Positions 52,691-61,500 of a stretch of 64,000 nucleotides of DNA are shown here, piece by piece. The stretch's first letter is position 1. Each line of letters begins with the position of its first letter. Both the position numbers and the translations under genes were made by a program. This DNA comes from CAVVST01 sp963750995 (GTDB taxonomy: Bacteria > Acidobacteriota > Vicinamibacteria > Vicinamibacterales > UBA2999), in the NCBI GenBank assembly GCA_963750995.1, contig CAVVST010000002.1, positions 1 to 64,000 on the forward strand, written 5' to 3'. The notes below the pieces were generated by a model that worked only from the letters and a program-made list of their open reading frames with translations, did not search any database and was not told where the DNA came from.

Positions 52691-53332
52691 GTGCCCCCGA
52701 CGGTCCTGATCGCCTCGCCTGAATTCCTGCCGGCGCTGCAGGAGCGGACCGATCTCGGTGAGACCGTCGCATTCGCCGACACGGACGCGCTGAAGGCGCT
52801 CGATCTGATCACGCGCCAGCGCCCGAACGTCGTGGCGCTCGAGCGCGACTTCGCCGCCACCTCGCGCGGCACCGCGTTGATCAACCGCATCAAGGCGGAC
52901 CCGTCGCTCATCGGGTGCGAGATCCGAATCATCTCGCACGACAACGGGAACGGCGACGCGCCGGCGGCGGCGGCGAACGACACGGCAGGGGCCGCGCTGG
53001 TGGCCGCCCCGCTCGACCAGACCGGCACCCGGCGCGCCCCGCGCTTCACTGTTGCCGATGGATTCGAAGTACAGGTGGACGGCAAACCCGCCGCGCTCAT
53101 CAACCTGTCTCTGGTTGGCGCCCAGGTCGTCTCGGCGACGATTCTGAAGCCGAATCAGCGCGTCCGGTTCGTCGTCGCCGACAAGCTCAAGCCCGTTCGC
53201 ATTGGCTCGGTCATCGCCTGGGCGGCCTTCGAACTGCCCAAAGCCGGCCCGCGCTACCGCGCCGGCGTCGAGTTTCTCGACGGCGACCAGGCCGCGATTC
53301 AGAAGGTCATCGACGCGAACCGCAAGAAATAG
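52691..53332 (+). CDS. PilZ-domain protein with degenerate response-regulator-like N-terminus
   Basis: GTG 52691, 213 residues. Residues 1-90 follow a response-regulator fold (TVLIASPEFLPALQERTDLG, LITRQRPNVVALERDFAA, RIKADPSLIGCEIRIISH) but without an evident phospho-acceptor Asp triad. The C-terminal PilZ domain starts at TGTRRAPRFTVADGFEVQVD and holds both c-di-GMP-binding signatures: RRAPR (RxxxR) and NLSLVG ([DN]xSxxG). It probably senses c-di-GMP. Divergent from the exporter operon. It may link second-messenger level to nearby functions, but its target is unknown. Confidence 0.87.
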   Translation: MPPTVLIASPEFLPALQERTDLGETVAFADTDALKALDLITRQRPNVVALERDFAATSRGTALINRIKADPSLIGCEIRIISHDNGNGDAPAAAANDTAGAALVAAPLDQTGTRRAPRFTVADGFEVQVDGKPAALINLSLVGAQVVSATILKPNQRVRFVVADKLKPVRIGSVIAWAAFELPKAGPRYRAGVEFLDGDQAAIQKVIDANRKK

Positions 53333-53349
53333 CCGGTAGGTGGTAGTAG

Positions 53350-53389
53350 CCGGAAGCCTTCAGGCTTCCGGAGGCCTCAAGGCCTCCGG
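53350..53389. repeat. Double palindrome CCGGAAGCCT / CCGGAGGCCT between convergent genes
   Basis: Two perfect 10-bp stems with 2-nt loops share four bases: CCGGAAGCCT-TC-AGGCTTCCGG (53350-53371) and CCGGAGGCCT-CA-AGGCCTCCGG (53368-53389). They fill the gap between the PilZ gene and purA. The first is nearly identical to the palindrome at 58118. REP-like, possibly a bidirectional transcript end. Confidence 0.75.
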
Positions 53390-54709
53390 CTACCTCTGAG
53401 CCACCGGGCTCCCCAGCCATCCAGCCACAACAGATTCGGGTCTGATAATCGTCTCTGCCCGGTCCGAGCCGGTCGAAATGATGGCGCACGGGACGCCGCT
53501 GACCGCTTCGAGCCGCTCGATGTAGCGGCGCGCTTCCGGCGGCAGTTGCGCGATGCGTGTGGCGCCTTTCGTCGGCGCGGACCACCCGGGCATCGTTTCG
53601 TAGACCGGCTCGGCGGCGGCCAGCATCCGCAAGTCGGCGGGGAATTCCGAGAGCGTGCCGCCCGGCGTCTTGTAACCGGTGCACAGCAGGACCTCGGGCA
53701 GGCCGTCGAGCACGTCGAGCTTCGTCAGCGCCAGCGCGTCGAGCCCGTTGATCCGCGCGGAGTAGCGGACCACGACGGCGTCGAACCAGCCGCATCGCCG
53801 CGGACGGCCGGTTGAGGCGCCGTACTCCTGGCCGCTTTCGCGCAGGCGTTCAGCCAGCGGACCCGACAGTTCCGTCGGCAGCGGCCCCTCGCCGACGCGA
53901 GTGGTATACGCCTTCGCGACGCCCAGCACGCCGCCAATCGCGCGCGGTGGCACGCCGAGCCCGGTGCAGACGCCGCCCACCGACGCATTCGATGAGGTCA
54001 CGAACGGATAGGTGCCATGGTCGATGTCGAGCAGCGTCGCCTGCGCGCCCTCGAACATCACGTTCTTCCCTTCCTGGATCGTGCGCGCGAGGAACAGCGA
54101 GCAGTCGGCCACCCACGGACGGATCCGTTCGCCGTACGCCAGCAGTTGATCGAACAGCGGTTTCCAGTCGAGGGTCGAGTCCTTGATGATGTGATTGCGG
54201 GCGTTGACGTTTTCGCGGACGTCCTCCTGCAGCGCCGCGCGATCGCCGAGCAGATCGCAGATGCGGATGCCCCGGCGGCCGATTTTGTCCTCGTACGCCG
54301 GTCCGATGCCGCGAGAGGTCGTGCCGATCTTGCGCTCGCCGCGACGCGCCTCCGACAGCACGTCGAGCTCGCGGTGATACGGCAGGATAACGTGCGCCTT
54401 CTCGCTGATCAGGAGGCGGCCATCGACCGCGATCCCCATCCTGCCGAGCTCGTCGATCTCCTTGAAAAGCGCCTGCGGGTCGATGACCACCCCGTTGCCG
54501 ATGATGCAGGTGACGCCGGGATGCAGGATGCCCGACGGGATGAGGTGCAGAACGAACTTCTGCCCCTGGACGTACACCGTGTGTCCGGCGTTGTGTCCAC
54601 CCTGGTAGCGCGCCACGGTCGCGAAGTGCGGCGTGAGCATGTCCACGATTTTGCCCTTGCCCTCGTCGCCCCACTGCGCGCCGATCACGGCGATGTTCGT
54701 CTTCGACAT
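53390..54709 (-). CDS. purA: Adenylosuccinate synthetase
   Basis: ATG 54709, 439 residues, full length. GAQWGDEGKGKIVDMLTPH at the start is the P-loop with catalytic Asp. YQGGHNAGHTVYVQGQKFV holds the catalytic His. KIGTTSRGIGPAYEDKIGR, FEGAQATLLDIDHGTYPFVT, SSNASVGGVCTGLG and LTKLDVLDGL complete the family. It makes adenylosuccinate from IMP and aspartate with GTP in AMP synthesis. Likely a single-gene transcript. It runs divergently from hutH across an intergenic inverted repeat. Confidence 0.97.
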   Translation of the reverse strand: MSKTNIAVIGAQWGDEGKGKIVDMLTPHFATVARYQGGHNAGHTVYVQGQKFVLHLIPSGILHPGVTCIIGNGVVIDPQALFKEIDELGRMGIAVDGRLLISEKAHVILPYHRELDVLSEARRGERKIGTTSRGIGPAYEDKIGRRGIRICDLLGDRAALQEDVRENVNARNHIIKDSTLDWKPLFDQLLAYGERIRPWVADCSLFLARTIQEGKNVMFEGAQATLLDIDHGTYPFVTSSNASVGGVCTGLGVPPRAIGGVLGVAKAYTTRVGEGPLPTELSGPLAERLRESGQEYGASTGRPRRCGWFDAVVVRYSARINGLDALALTKLDVLDGLPEVLLCTGYKTPGGTLSEFPADLRMLAAAEPVYETMPGWSAPTKGATRIAQLPPEARRYIERLEAVSGVPCAIISTGSDRAETIIRPESVVAGWLGSPVAQR

Positions 54710-54742
54710 TCGGGTATATCGTAATGCACCGTGGCGAGGATC

Positions 54743-54830
54743 AACCACGAAGACCACGAAGATCGCGAAGGACACGATGGCATTCCCGTACGTCTTCGTG
54801 ATCGTCGTCGCCTTCGTGTCCGTTGTGGTT
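54743..54830. repeat. Imperfect inverted repeat with AACCACGAAG arms between purA and hutH
   Basis: The left arm AACCACGAAGACCACGAAG continues GATCGCGAAGGACACG, and the right arm read backwards begins AACCACAACGGACACGAAGG, so the two arms pair imperfectly over about 35 bases. Lies in the divergent promoter region. Its AACCACGAAGA-type sequence resembles short repeats common in intergenic gaps of Acidobacteria and Planctomycetes, from memory. Confidence 0.55.
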
Positions 54831-54840
54831 CCGGCTTGCC

Positions 54841-56355
54841 ATGATCTACCTCGATGGCGACTCATGCACGCTGGACAATCTCGTCGCCATCGCGCACGAC
54901 TCGACGCCGGTCGGATTGACCGAGGCCGCGCGCGCGCGGGTGCGTGCGGCGCGGGCGGTGGTCGACGACTTCGTGCAGCGCGACGCGCCAACCTACGGCA
55001 TCAATACGGGGTTCGGCAGCTTTGCCGAAACGCGCGTGCCGGCCGAAGACCTCGCGGCGCTCCAGGTCAACCTGCTGCGGAGCCACGCCGCCGGCGTGGG
55101 CGAGCCCCTGCCTGTTCCGGTGGTCCGAGCGATGCTGGCGCTCCGGGCCAACGTCCTGGCCAAGGGTTTTTCAGGAATCCGGCTCGAGACGCTGGAGCGG
55201 TTGCTGGAGTTCCTGAATAAGGGCGTGCATCCGGTGGTCCCGGCGCGCGGATCGGTGGGCGCCAGCGGCGACCTGGCGCCGCTGGCCCACCTGGCGCTGG
55301 TGCTCATCGGCGAAGGCGCGGCGTGGCACGACGGCGTGCCCGAGCCTGGCGCGGCCGCGCTCACGCGCGCCGGCGTCCAGCCGGTGGTGCTCGGGCCCAA
55401 GGAAGGGTTGGCGCTCATCAACGGCACCCAAGCCTCAACGGCGCTGCTCGGACTGGCGCTCGCCGGCGCCCTGCGACTGGCGCGCGCGGCCGATATCGCC
55501 GCCGCGTTGAGCATCGATGCCCTGCACGGGTCGACGCGGCCGTTCGATCCCCGGATTCATGCCGCCCGGCCGTTTCCCGGGCAGCAGCAATCCGCCGCCA
55601 ACCTGCTCGCGCTGATGACCGGCAGCCCGATCAACGAGTCGCATGCCAACTGCGGACGGGTGCAGGACGCCTATTCGATGCGGTGCGCGGCCCAGGTGCA
55701 CGGAACTGCACGCGACGGACTGGCGTTCGCCCACGCGGTCTTCGCAGTGGAGGCCAACGCCGCCACCGACAACCCCATGGTGTTTGTGGAGACGCGCGAA
55801 ATTGTCTCCGGCGGCAACTTTCATGGCGCGCCGGTCGCGGTCGCGGCCGACGTCGTGTGCCTGGCGCTGGTCCAGCTCGCCACGATCAGCGAGCGGCGCG
55901 CCGAGCGACTCCTCAATCCGGCCCTGAGCGGGCTTCCCGCGTTCCTCACACGGCACGGCGGTCTGCAGTCGGGACTGATGATGGTGCAGGTCACCGCCGC
56001 GGCGCTCGCTTCGGAGCTGAAGACGCTGGCACATCCCGCCAGCGTCGACACGATTCCGACCTCGGCGAACAAGGAAGATCACGTCAGCATGAGCATGGCG
56101 GCGGCGCTGAAGGCGTCGCGCGCGCTGGAACTGGCGCGCCACGTGCTCGCCTGCGAGCTGCTGTGCGCATGCCAGGCGATCGACATGCTCGCGCCGCTGC
56201 GATCGTCGGCGGCGCTGATGCGCGTCCATGATTTCATTCGCGCGCGCGTGCCGCTCATCGAGCACGACCGTTCGACCTCGGGCGATCTCGCGGTGATTTC
56301 CGAAATGATCGCCTCCGGCAATCTCGATCGCGCGTGCGCGCTGAATGTCAACTGA
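54841..56355 (+). CDS. hutH: Histidine ammonia-lyase
   Basis: ATG 54841, 504 residues, normal length. YGINTGFGSFAETRV near 52-66 carries the catalytic Tyr. The MIO cofactor triad Ala-Ser-Gly lies in GSVGASGDLAPLAHLALVL near 137-155. QDAYSMRCAAQVHG, DNPMVFVETREIVSGGNFHG, and HPASVDTIPTSANKEDHVSM complete the active site. It deaminates L-histidine to urocanate, the first step of histidine use, in the cytoplasm. Followed by hutU after 93 bases that contain a promoter candidate. hutI and hutG are not in the window. Confidence 0.97.
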   Translation: MIYLDGDSCTLDNLVAIAHDSTPVGLTEAARARVRAARAVVDDFVQRDAPTYGINTGFGSFAETRVPAEDLAALQVNLLRSHAAGVGEPLPVPVVRAMLALRANVLAKGFSGIRLETLERLLEFLNKGVHPVVPARGSVGASGDLAPLAHLALVLIGEGAAWHDGVPEPGAAALTRAGVQPVVLGPKEGLALINGTQASTALLGLALAGALRLARAADIAAALSIDALHGSTRPFDPRIHAARPFPGQQQSAANLLALMTGSPINESHANCGRVQDAYSMRCAAQVHGTARDGLAFAHAVFAVEANAATDNPMVFVETREIVSGGNFHGAPVAVAADVVCLALVQLATISERRAERLLNPALSGLPAFLTRHGGLQSGLMMVQVTAAALASELKTLAHPASVDTIPTSANKEDHVSMSMAAALKASRALELARHVLACELLCACQAIDMLAPLRSSAALMRVHDFIRARVPLIEHDRSTSGDLAVISEMIASGNLDRACALNVN

Positions 56356-56375
56356 AAATATTTTTCGAAATTGAT

Positions 56376-56404
56376 TTGACAACCTCCCGTCCGATTCTTA
56401 CCTT
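56376..56404 (+). promoter_or_regulatory. Sigma-70-type promoter candidate for hutU
   Basis: TTGACA at 56376-56381, 17-base spacer, TACCTT at 56399-56404. It lies in the A/T-richer gap between hutH and hutU, about 45 bases before the hutU start. The perfect -35 box and spacing make it plausible; the -10 box differs from TATAAT at two positions. Confidence 0.5.
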
Positions 56405-56448
56405 CTGATCTTTCGCGCTCACGGACTTTTCCACTTCAACTGTCTGAC

Positions 56449-58116
56449 ATGAACGTCGGCACGCGCGTGATTCGGTCGCCTCGTGGTTCGGCCCTCACGT
56501 GTAAGGGCTGGCCGCAGGAAGCTGCGCTTCGCATGCTGATGAACAACCTCGACCCCGAGGTCGCCGAGCGGCCGGAGGATCTCGTGGTCTACGGCGGTTC
56601 AGGCAAGGCGGCGAGAAACTGGCAGGCGTACGACGCGATCGTCGCCGCGCTGCGGCAGCTCGATCACGATGAAACGCTGCTCATCCAGTCCGGCAAGCCG
56701 GTCGGCGTGTTCAGGACGCACGTCCAGGCGCCGCGCGTCCTCATCGCCAACGCGCTGCTCGTGCCCGCCTGGGCGACCTGGGACACGTTCCGGGATCTCG
56801 AAGATCGCGGCCTGACGATGTACGGGCAGATGACCGCGGGAAGCTGGATTTACATCGGAACACAGGGGATTTTGCAGGGTACGTATGAGACGTTTGCCGC
56901 CGCCGCCCGCCGCCATTTCGGCGGCAGCCTCGCCGGCCGGGTCGTCCTGACGGCCGGGCTCGGCGGCATGGGTGGCGCCCAGCCGCTGGCCGCCACCATG
57001 AACGGCGGCGTTGCACTCGTGGTGGAGGTCGACCGCGAACGGATCGCGAGACGGCTCGCGACGAAGTACGTCGACGAATCGACGACCCAGTTGAACGAAG
57101 CGCTCGACAAGATTGACACCTGGAAGCGCCGCCGCGTCGCGCGATCGATCGCGCTCGAGGCGAACGCCGCCGAGGCGCTGCCGGAAATTCTCCACCGTGG
57201 CGTGATTCCCGACATCGTCACCGATCAGACATCGGCGCACGACGCGCTCAACGGCTACGTGCCGCACGGCATGTCACTTGCTGAGGCCGCGGCACTCCGT
57301 GCGCAGCATCCACAACAGTACATCGAGCGATCGATGCAGTCGATGGCACGCCACGTGGGAGCGATGCTCGGCTTCCGCGCGCGCGGCGCCGTCACGTTCG
57401 ACTACGGCAATAACATCCGCGCGCAGGCGCAACGCGCGGGTGTAAAGAACGCGTTTGACATTCCCGGCTTCGTGCCGGAATATGTGCGTCCTCTCTTCTG
57501 TGAGGGGAAAGGTCCGTTCCGCTGGGCTGCACTCTCGGGAGATCCAGACGACATTCGCGTGACCGACGAGGCCGTGCTCGAAATGTTTCCCGATGACGAG
57601 CCACTGTGCCGCTGGATTCGCATGGCGCGCGAGCGCGTCGCGTTTCAGGGGCTGCCGGCGCGCATCTGCTGGCTCGGCTACGGCGCTCGCGCGCGCTTCG
57701 GATTGAAAGTGAATGAGCTCGTGCGACGCGGCGAAGTGCAGGCGCCGATCGTGATCGGCCGCGATCATCTCGACACCGGTTCGGTGGCGTCGCCGAATCG
57801 CGAAACCGAAGGGATGCGCGACGGCAGTGACGCGATTGCCGACTGGCCGGTGCTGAACGCACTGCTCAACGCGTCGTCCGGGGCGACGTGGGTGTCGGTG
57901 CATCACGGCGGCGGAGTCGGCATCGGCTATTCGCTGCACGCAGGGATGGTGATCGTGGCGGATGGCACGGCGGAGGCCGACGGGCGCCTCGAACGCGTGC
58001 TGACCTGCGACCCGGGAATCGGCGTGGCGCGGCATGCGGACGCCGGTTACCCTGAGGCGCTGGCCACGGCGGCTGAGCACGGCATCCGGCTCCCGATGCG
58101 CGAGCGGGTGCATTAA
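56449..58116 (+). CDS. hutU: Urocanate hydratase
   Basis: ATG 56449, 555 residues, normal length. KGWPQEAALRMLMNNLDPEV opens the family. ENLVVYGGxGxAAR-type sequence (VVYGGSGKAARNWQAYD), LIQSGKPVGVFRTHVQAPRV, and the NAD-binding GLGGMGGAQPLAATMNGG near 169-186 follow. ARICWLGYGARARFGLKVNE and HHGGGVGIGYSLHAGMVIVA complete the core. It hydrates urocanate to imidazolonepropionate with bound NAD in histidine breakdown. Second gene of the hut unit. Its stop is followed immediately by three hairpins. Confidence 0.97.
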   Translation: MNVGTRVIRSPRGSALTCKGWPQEAALRMLMNNLDPEVAERPEDLVVYGGSGKAARNWQAYDAIVAALRQLDHDETLLIQSGKPVGVFRTHVQAPRVLIANALLVPAWATWDTFRDLEDRGLTMYGQMTAGSWIYIGTQGILQGTYETFAAAARRHFGGSLAGRVVLTAGLGGMGGAQPLAATMNGGVALVVEVDRERIARRLATKYVDESTTQLNEALDKIDTWKRRRVARSIALEANAAEALPEILHRGVIPDIVTDQTSAHDALNGYVPHGMSLAEAAALRAQHPQQYIERSMQSMARHVGAMLGFRARGAVTFDYGNNIRAQAQRAGVKNAFDIPGFVPEYVRPLFCEGKGPFRWAALSGDPDDIRVTDEAVLEMFPDDEPLCRWIRMARERVAFQGLPARICWLGYGARARFGLKVNELVRRGEVQAPIVIGRDHLDTGSVASPNRETEGMRDGSDAIADWPVLNALLNASSGATWVSVHHGGGVGIGYSLHAGMVIVADGTAEADGRLERVLTCDPGIGVARHADAGYPEALATAAEHGIRLPMRERVH

Positions 58117-58117
58117 T

Positions 58118-58195
58118 CCGGAAGCCTGAAGGCTTCCGGCGACCACGAGGTGACCGGGGCCAAGCCCCGGTGGCCGGAGGCGTTCAGGCCTCCGG
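58118..58195. repeat. Three consecutive palindromes after hutU
   Basis: CCGGAAGCCT-GA-AGGCTTCCGG (58118-58139), ACCGGGGC-CAA-GCCCCGGT (58153-58171), and CCGGAGGC-gttcag-GCCTCCGG (58174-58195). The first matches the palindrome at 53350 in the stem and differs only in the loop. Repetition at two sites suggests a REP-like family. Confidence 0.75.
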
Positions 58196-58214
58196 GGCTG
58201 GGGGAAATGGCGAA

Positions 58215-59378
58215 ATGGCAATGATGGGTCCGCACGCAGGGTTCGAACGACGGGTGCTGGGCGCGCTCGAAGCGTCGCCATCGCGAATCCCGGTAGTACC
58301 GGGAGGCTGTGGGACCGGGCGCACCTGGCTGCTGCAGCGGTTGCGCGAACGTGTGGGCCGCGGCGGCGCTCAATACATCGACGTCGAACGCTGCGCGACC
58401 ACCCCCGAGCGATTCCTGCAGGCCGTGATCGCCTCGTCCCCGTTTCCGTGGCATGGCGGCACGCCCGCACCGGCGACCGCGCGCGACGCCTTCGACATGC
58501 TGCGCAACTTCTTCGATACGGCGCGCACGCCCGGCGGCGGCCCCTGTACGTTCCTGCTGGATGAAGTCCTCGAGCTGCGGACCTTCGAGAGCTTCCCGGG
58601 CCTGCGCCACGTCCTGCGCGACCTGATCGAATCGCTGTCGGCCAGCCCGAACCGGTTCGTCCTCACCACGCGGTACGTGGCGCGCGCCCACCGGTTGCTG
58701 CGCGACGCCACGTCACGCTTCGAGGTGATGCACCTGCCGCCGCTCTCGAATGCCGACGTCGCCGACCTGCTCGCGCCCGCGTTCAACGGTTTCGAGCAAA
58801 CGCCGAGCGACGACCGGGACTACCTGTGCCGGACCGTCCAGGTGCTGACCGACGGACGCGCGGCTTACGTCAGCGCGCTCTCCGACGCGATGGGCCAGAT
58901 GGGACCGGGCGCCGATCCGATCAGCGCGTTGACGTCCCTGCTGTCGGTTGGCGGCGTACTCGATCGGTGGTGCTGCTTCTGCTACGAGCTGCGCCTGCAT
59001 CGCGCGCGTGGCTACGGCGCGCTCAAGGCGATCCTCGACATCCTGGCCGACGACGAGCCGCTCACGCTGACGGAAATCTCCCTGCGCCTGCACCGGACGC
59101 CCGGATCGACGAAGGACTATCTCTCCTGGCTCGAGGATGTCGATCTCGTGACGTCGCGCCAGAAGAAATACACGTTCACCGACCCGCTGCTCCGCCTGTG
59201 GGTGCGCCTCCACTGCCGCCCGACGCCCCCCACGACCGACGACGTGGCGCGCGAAGTTCAGCGCTACGCGCTGGTGCGGATGCCGCGCGGCGAGGAACCG
59301 GCCGCCGCGCTCGCCTATGCGGGCGTGGACGCCTCGCCGGAAGAACGCAAGGGCTGGGGAATCATTGAGATCGACTGA
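58215..59378 (+). CDS. AAA-type ATPase with winged-helix end and altered Walker A
   Basis: I choose ATG 58215 (387 residues). The P-loop region reads VVPGGCGTGRTWLLQRL near 28-44, where the invariant Lys of GxxxxGK[ST] is replaced by Arg (codon CGC). Walker B is CTFLLDEVLEL near 111-121 and arginine-sensor-like FVLTTRYVARAHRLL follows. The C-terminal third resembles a winged-helix domain (ILADDEPLTLTEISLRLHRT, PGSTKDYLSWLEDVDLVT, KKYTFTDPLLRLWVRLHC), as in ORC/STAND-like archaeal-type ATPases. ATP binding may be weak. No partner gene recognised. Confidence 0.75.
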   Translation: MAMMGPHAGFERRVLGALEASPSRIPVVPGGCGTGRTWLLQRLRERVGRGGAQYIDVERCATTPERFLQAVIASSPFPWHGGTPAPATARDAFDMLRNFFDTARTPGGGPCTFLLDEVLELRTFESFPGLRHVLRDLIESLSASPNRFVLTTRYVARAHRLLRDATSRFEVMHLPPLSNADVADLLAPAFNGFEQTPSDDRDYLCRTVQVLTDGRAAYVSALSDAMGQMGPGADPISALTSLLSVGGVLDRWCCFCYELRLHRARGYGALKAILDILADDEPLTLTEISLRLHRTPGSTKDYLSWLEDVDLVTSRQKKYTFTDPLLRLWVRLHCRPTPPTTDDVAREVQRYALVRMPRGEEPAAALAYAGVDASPEERKGWGIIEID

Positions 59379-59410
59379 AACAAGCCGGAAGTTGGAAGTA
59401 CAGAAGTAGG

Positions 59411-59455
59411 AAGTAGATTGGGAAGTACAACAGGCCTACTTCCCAACCTACTTCT
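59411..59455. terminator. Hairpin between convergent genes
   Basis: GAAGTAGATTGGGAAGTA (59411-59428) pairs with TACTTCCCAACCTACTTC (59438-59455) over 18 bp with one non-Watson-Crick pair and a 9-base loop. Flanking sequence repeats GGAAGTA/GAAGTAG motifs. Located between the AAA and GAF genes. Confidence 0.65.
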
Positions 59456-59481
59456 TATTGCCTACTTCTCAATTCCCGCTT

Positions 59482-60725
59482 TTATTTGAGCATCGCGACG
59501 ATGTTACCGCCGCGCTGACGAGACGGTCCGAGGAGCGCGGCGAGGTCGCGGCCGAAGGCCGACTCCTTTTTCGCCGTCATCGTCGCCGCGAGCTGTTCGT
59601 CGAAGAGACCGGCCGCGTCGGCATCGCCGGCCGCCCGGTCAGCAAATTTCTTCCGCGCCTTCTGCAGCGAGTCCTTCAGGCGCTGCTGGCATTCCAGCCG
59701 GTTGCGGCCCGCTTCGGCTTCCACCGTGTAGGCGTATTCGAGCTCGGCGACCAGCGTCGCGGCAACGCCGCGGAGGTCGTCGGTCGATTTGCGCTCGACC
59801 GAGATCCGGAGCAACAGGAGCAGCGCATACTGCTGCAGGATCTCCGCGAACCTGACGCGCACCTGCGGCGCCGAGGTTGCGAACGCCACGTGATCGGAAT
59901 CGTCGGCGTAGACCACCGCCGCGGTCGCGTTCTGCACCACGATGGGGATCGCCAGGGCGCATGCCGGCGTGCCGCCGAACGGCAGGCTGGCGTTCGGCTC
60001 GCCGCGCAGGCTCGGCATCACGCTTTCGAGCCGCCCGGTGCTCACCGCGCGCGTCAGGATCGAGTCAGCCGGCAGCCGGATTGGCTTCGAGGTATCCGTC
60101 TCGTCAAACCCGAGGCGCTCTGCCGCCAGGAGGCGGGTGCCGTCGACGTGGAACAGCGCGACACGGGAGAACTCGCGCGCGAGCCCGGTCAGCAGCGCTC
60201 CGAGCAGCTCGGGACCGGTCTCGGCCTTCTTCATCGCGTTGAACACCGTCAGCAGCTCGTCGAGCGGCAGCGCCGATGCGGCCGACTGCTCGGCCAGGCA
60301 TCTCGTCGAGCGCGCGCCGAACTCCCCGTCAATCGGAGTGGCGACGGGATCGGTGCTCCGCTCGCGCCAGGCGGCGCGGCTTCGAGGTCCATCCGCGCCT
60401 TGACCAGCATCTTCCGCAGTTCCTCGTTCTGAGTCTCGCGTTCCTGGAGCTGATTCCGGAGCGCCTCGAGGTCGCCGTCCGGCTTCGCCAGCGCGTCGAT
60501 CTGCCTGGTCAACCCGTCGACCAGTGCCTCAACGTCCGCGTCGGCCTTAAGCGGCGACGCCAGCAGTGTTTCGATCGACTGCGCGGCGGCGTCGAAGGCC
60601 TTCCGCATGGCGGCCAGTTCGGCGGCGACGGCCTTGCGGCGGGCGTTGCCCGCGCCGGCGAGGAGCGCCCCGACGTCCGCTTTTGCCCGGTTCTGAAGCG
60701 TCTCTGTCTTGGATGGCCGGCTCAC
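59482..60725 (-). CDS. Coiled-coil / GAF-like domain protein, one frameshift
   Basis: GTG 60725 begins VSRPSKTETLQNRAKADVGA. The first 130 residues are a long helix (KAVAAELAAMRKAFDAAAQS, LEALRNQLQERETQNEELRK). The frame breaks near 60300 and continues in the next frame with AEQSAASALPLDELLTVFNA, then a GAF-like domain (LLTGLAREFSRVALFHVDGT, ACALAIPIVVQNATAAVVYA) and a helical tail rich in Lys/Arg (LKDSLQKARKKFADRAAGDA). About 414 residues. Both sides of the break fit one protein. Probably a cytoplasmic sensor or scaffold. Starts 28 bases after the zinc-ribbon gene stop. Confidence 0.7.
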
Positions 60726-60753
60726 GCGCTCGTCCCTCGAGAACCGCGGCGAA

Positions 60754-61320
60754 TCAGAACAACCCTGACAGTCCAGCCGACAGGAGCTTCCGGCACGCGG
60801 GGCAGGTAATGACGTATGCCTTCCGCGGCAGCGTCGACGTGAACGACACCTGCGTCCGCAGGACACGGATGACGTGGATGGTGGTGATCTCGGTATCGCA
60901 TTCCGGACACTGCGCCGGCGATTCCAGCGTGTAGACCGCGCCGCCGGCGCCGGCGGCCGGAGCGGGCCCGTGGATGGTGGTGATTGGCCCCGGGGACAGC
61001 GTGGCCGCGCGCAGCGACGCGTCGGTCGCCGGCCTGCTGATCGCGGTCGCGGGCTGGCTGAGCAGCGCACGCCGCTGCGTCGAATCATCGGCGACCTCGC
61101 GCAGGCACAGCGGACACTCGCGCGCGCCCGGAGGAAGCGTCTCGGTGCAGTAACGGCACTGCAGGGCACTGGTGTCGGTCGCGGGCGTCGCGGCGCGCTG
61201 GTCGCTCACGGGCTGCACGATCGACGAGCGAGCGGCGGGCTCTTGTGGAAAGAGGCTCCACTCGTTCTTGTTCGTCTTGTCGCCGACGGGGGCGGCCTTG
61301 TACAGCGAGTTCGCGCTCAT
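60754..61320 (-). CDS. Multi-zinc-ribbon protein
   Basis: ATG 61320, 188 residues. Four CxxC knuckles: QCRYCTETLPPGARECPLCL (two), AQCPECDTEITTIHVIRVLR, and VITCPACRKLLSAGLSG. A flexible Ser/Ala/Thr-rich middle (about 80-125) separates the two ribbons. Such double-ribbon proteins of Acidobacteria lack known function. Upstream partner of the coiled-coil/GAF gene in one transcript. Confidence 0.75.
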   Translation of the reverse strand: MSANSLYKAAPVGDKTNKNEWSLFPQEPAARSSIVQPVSDQRAATPATDTSALQCRYCTETLPPGARECPLCLREVADDSTQRRALLSQPATAISRPATDASLRAATLSPGPITTIHGPAPAAGAGGAVYTLESPAQCPECDTEITTIHVIRVLRTQVSFTSTLPRKAYVITCPACRKLLSAGLSGLF

Positions 61321-61500
61321 GACCGTATCGCCTTTCGAGGGTGTTGCCGCTGCGGTTTCGTCAGGCGGCCGCCGGATCGGACGGCAAGGGATGTGCCGGG
61401 TGTAGCAGGCACACTGCTTCACAGGACGGCACGTGGGTGCGGTACAGAATTGTGGGTGCGCTGACAGATTCGGCGGGCGATTACCGATTTGATCCCGAGG

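Noticed and set aside
55435..58470. Long minus-strand frames opposite hutH and hutU
   Set aside because: The plus strand encodes full-length enzymes with all catalytic motifs. The minus frames are shadows of GC-rich codons.
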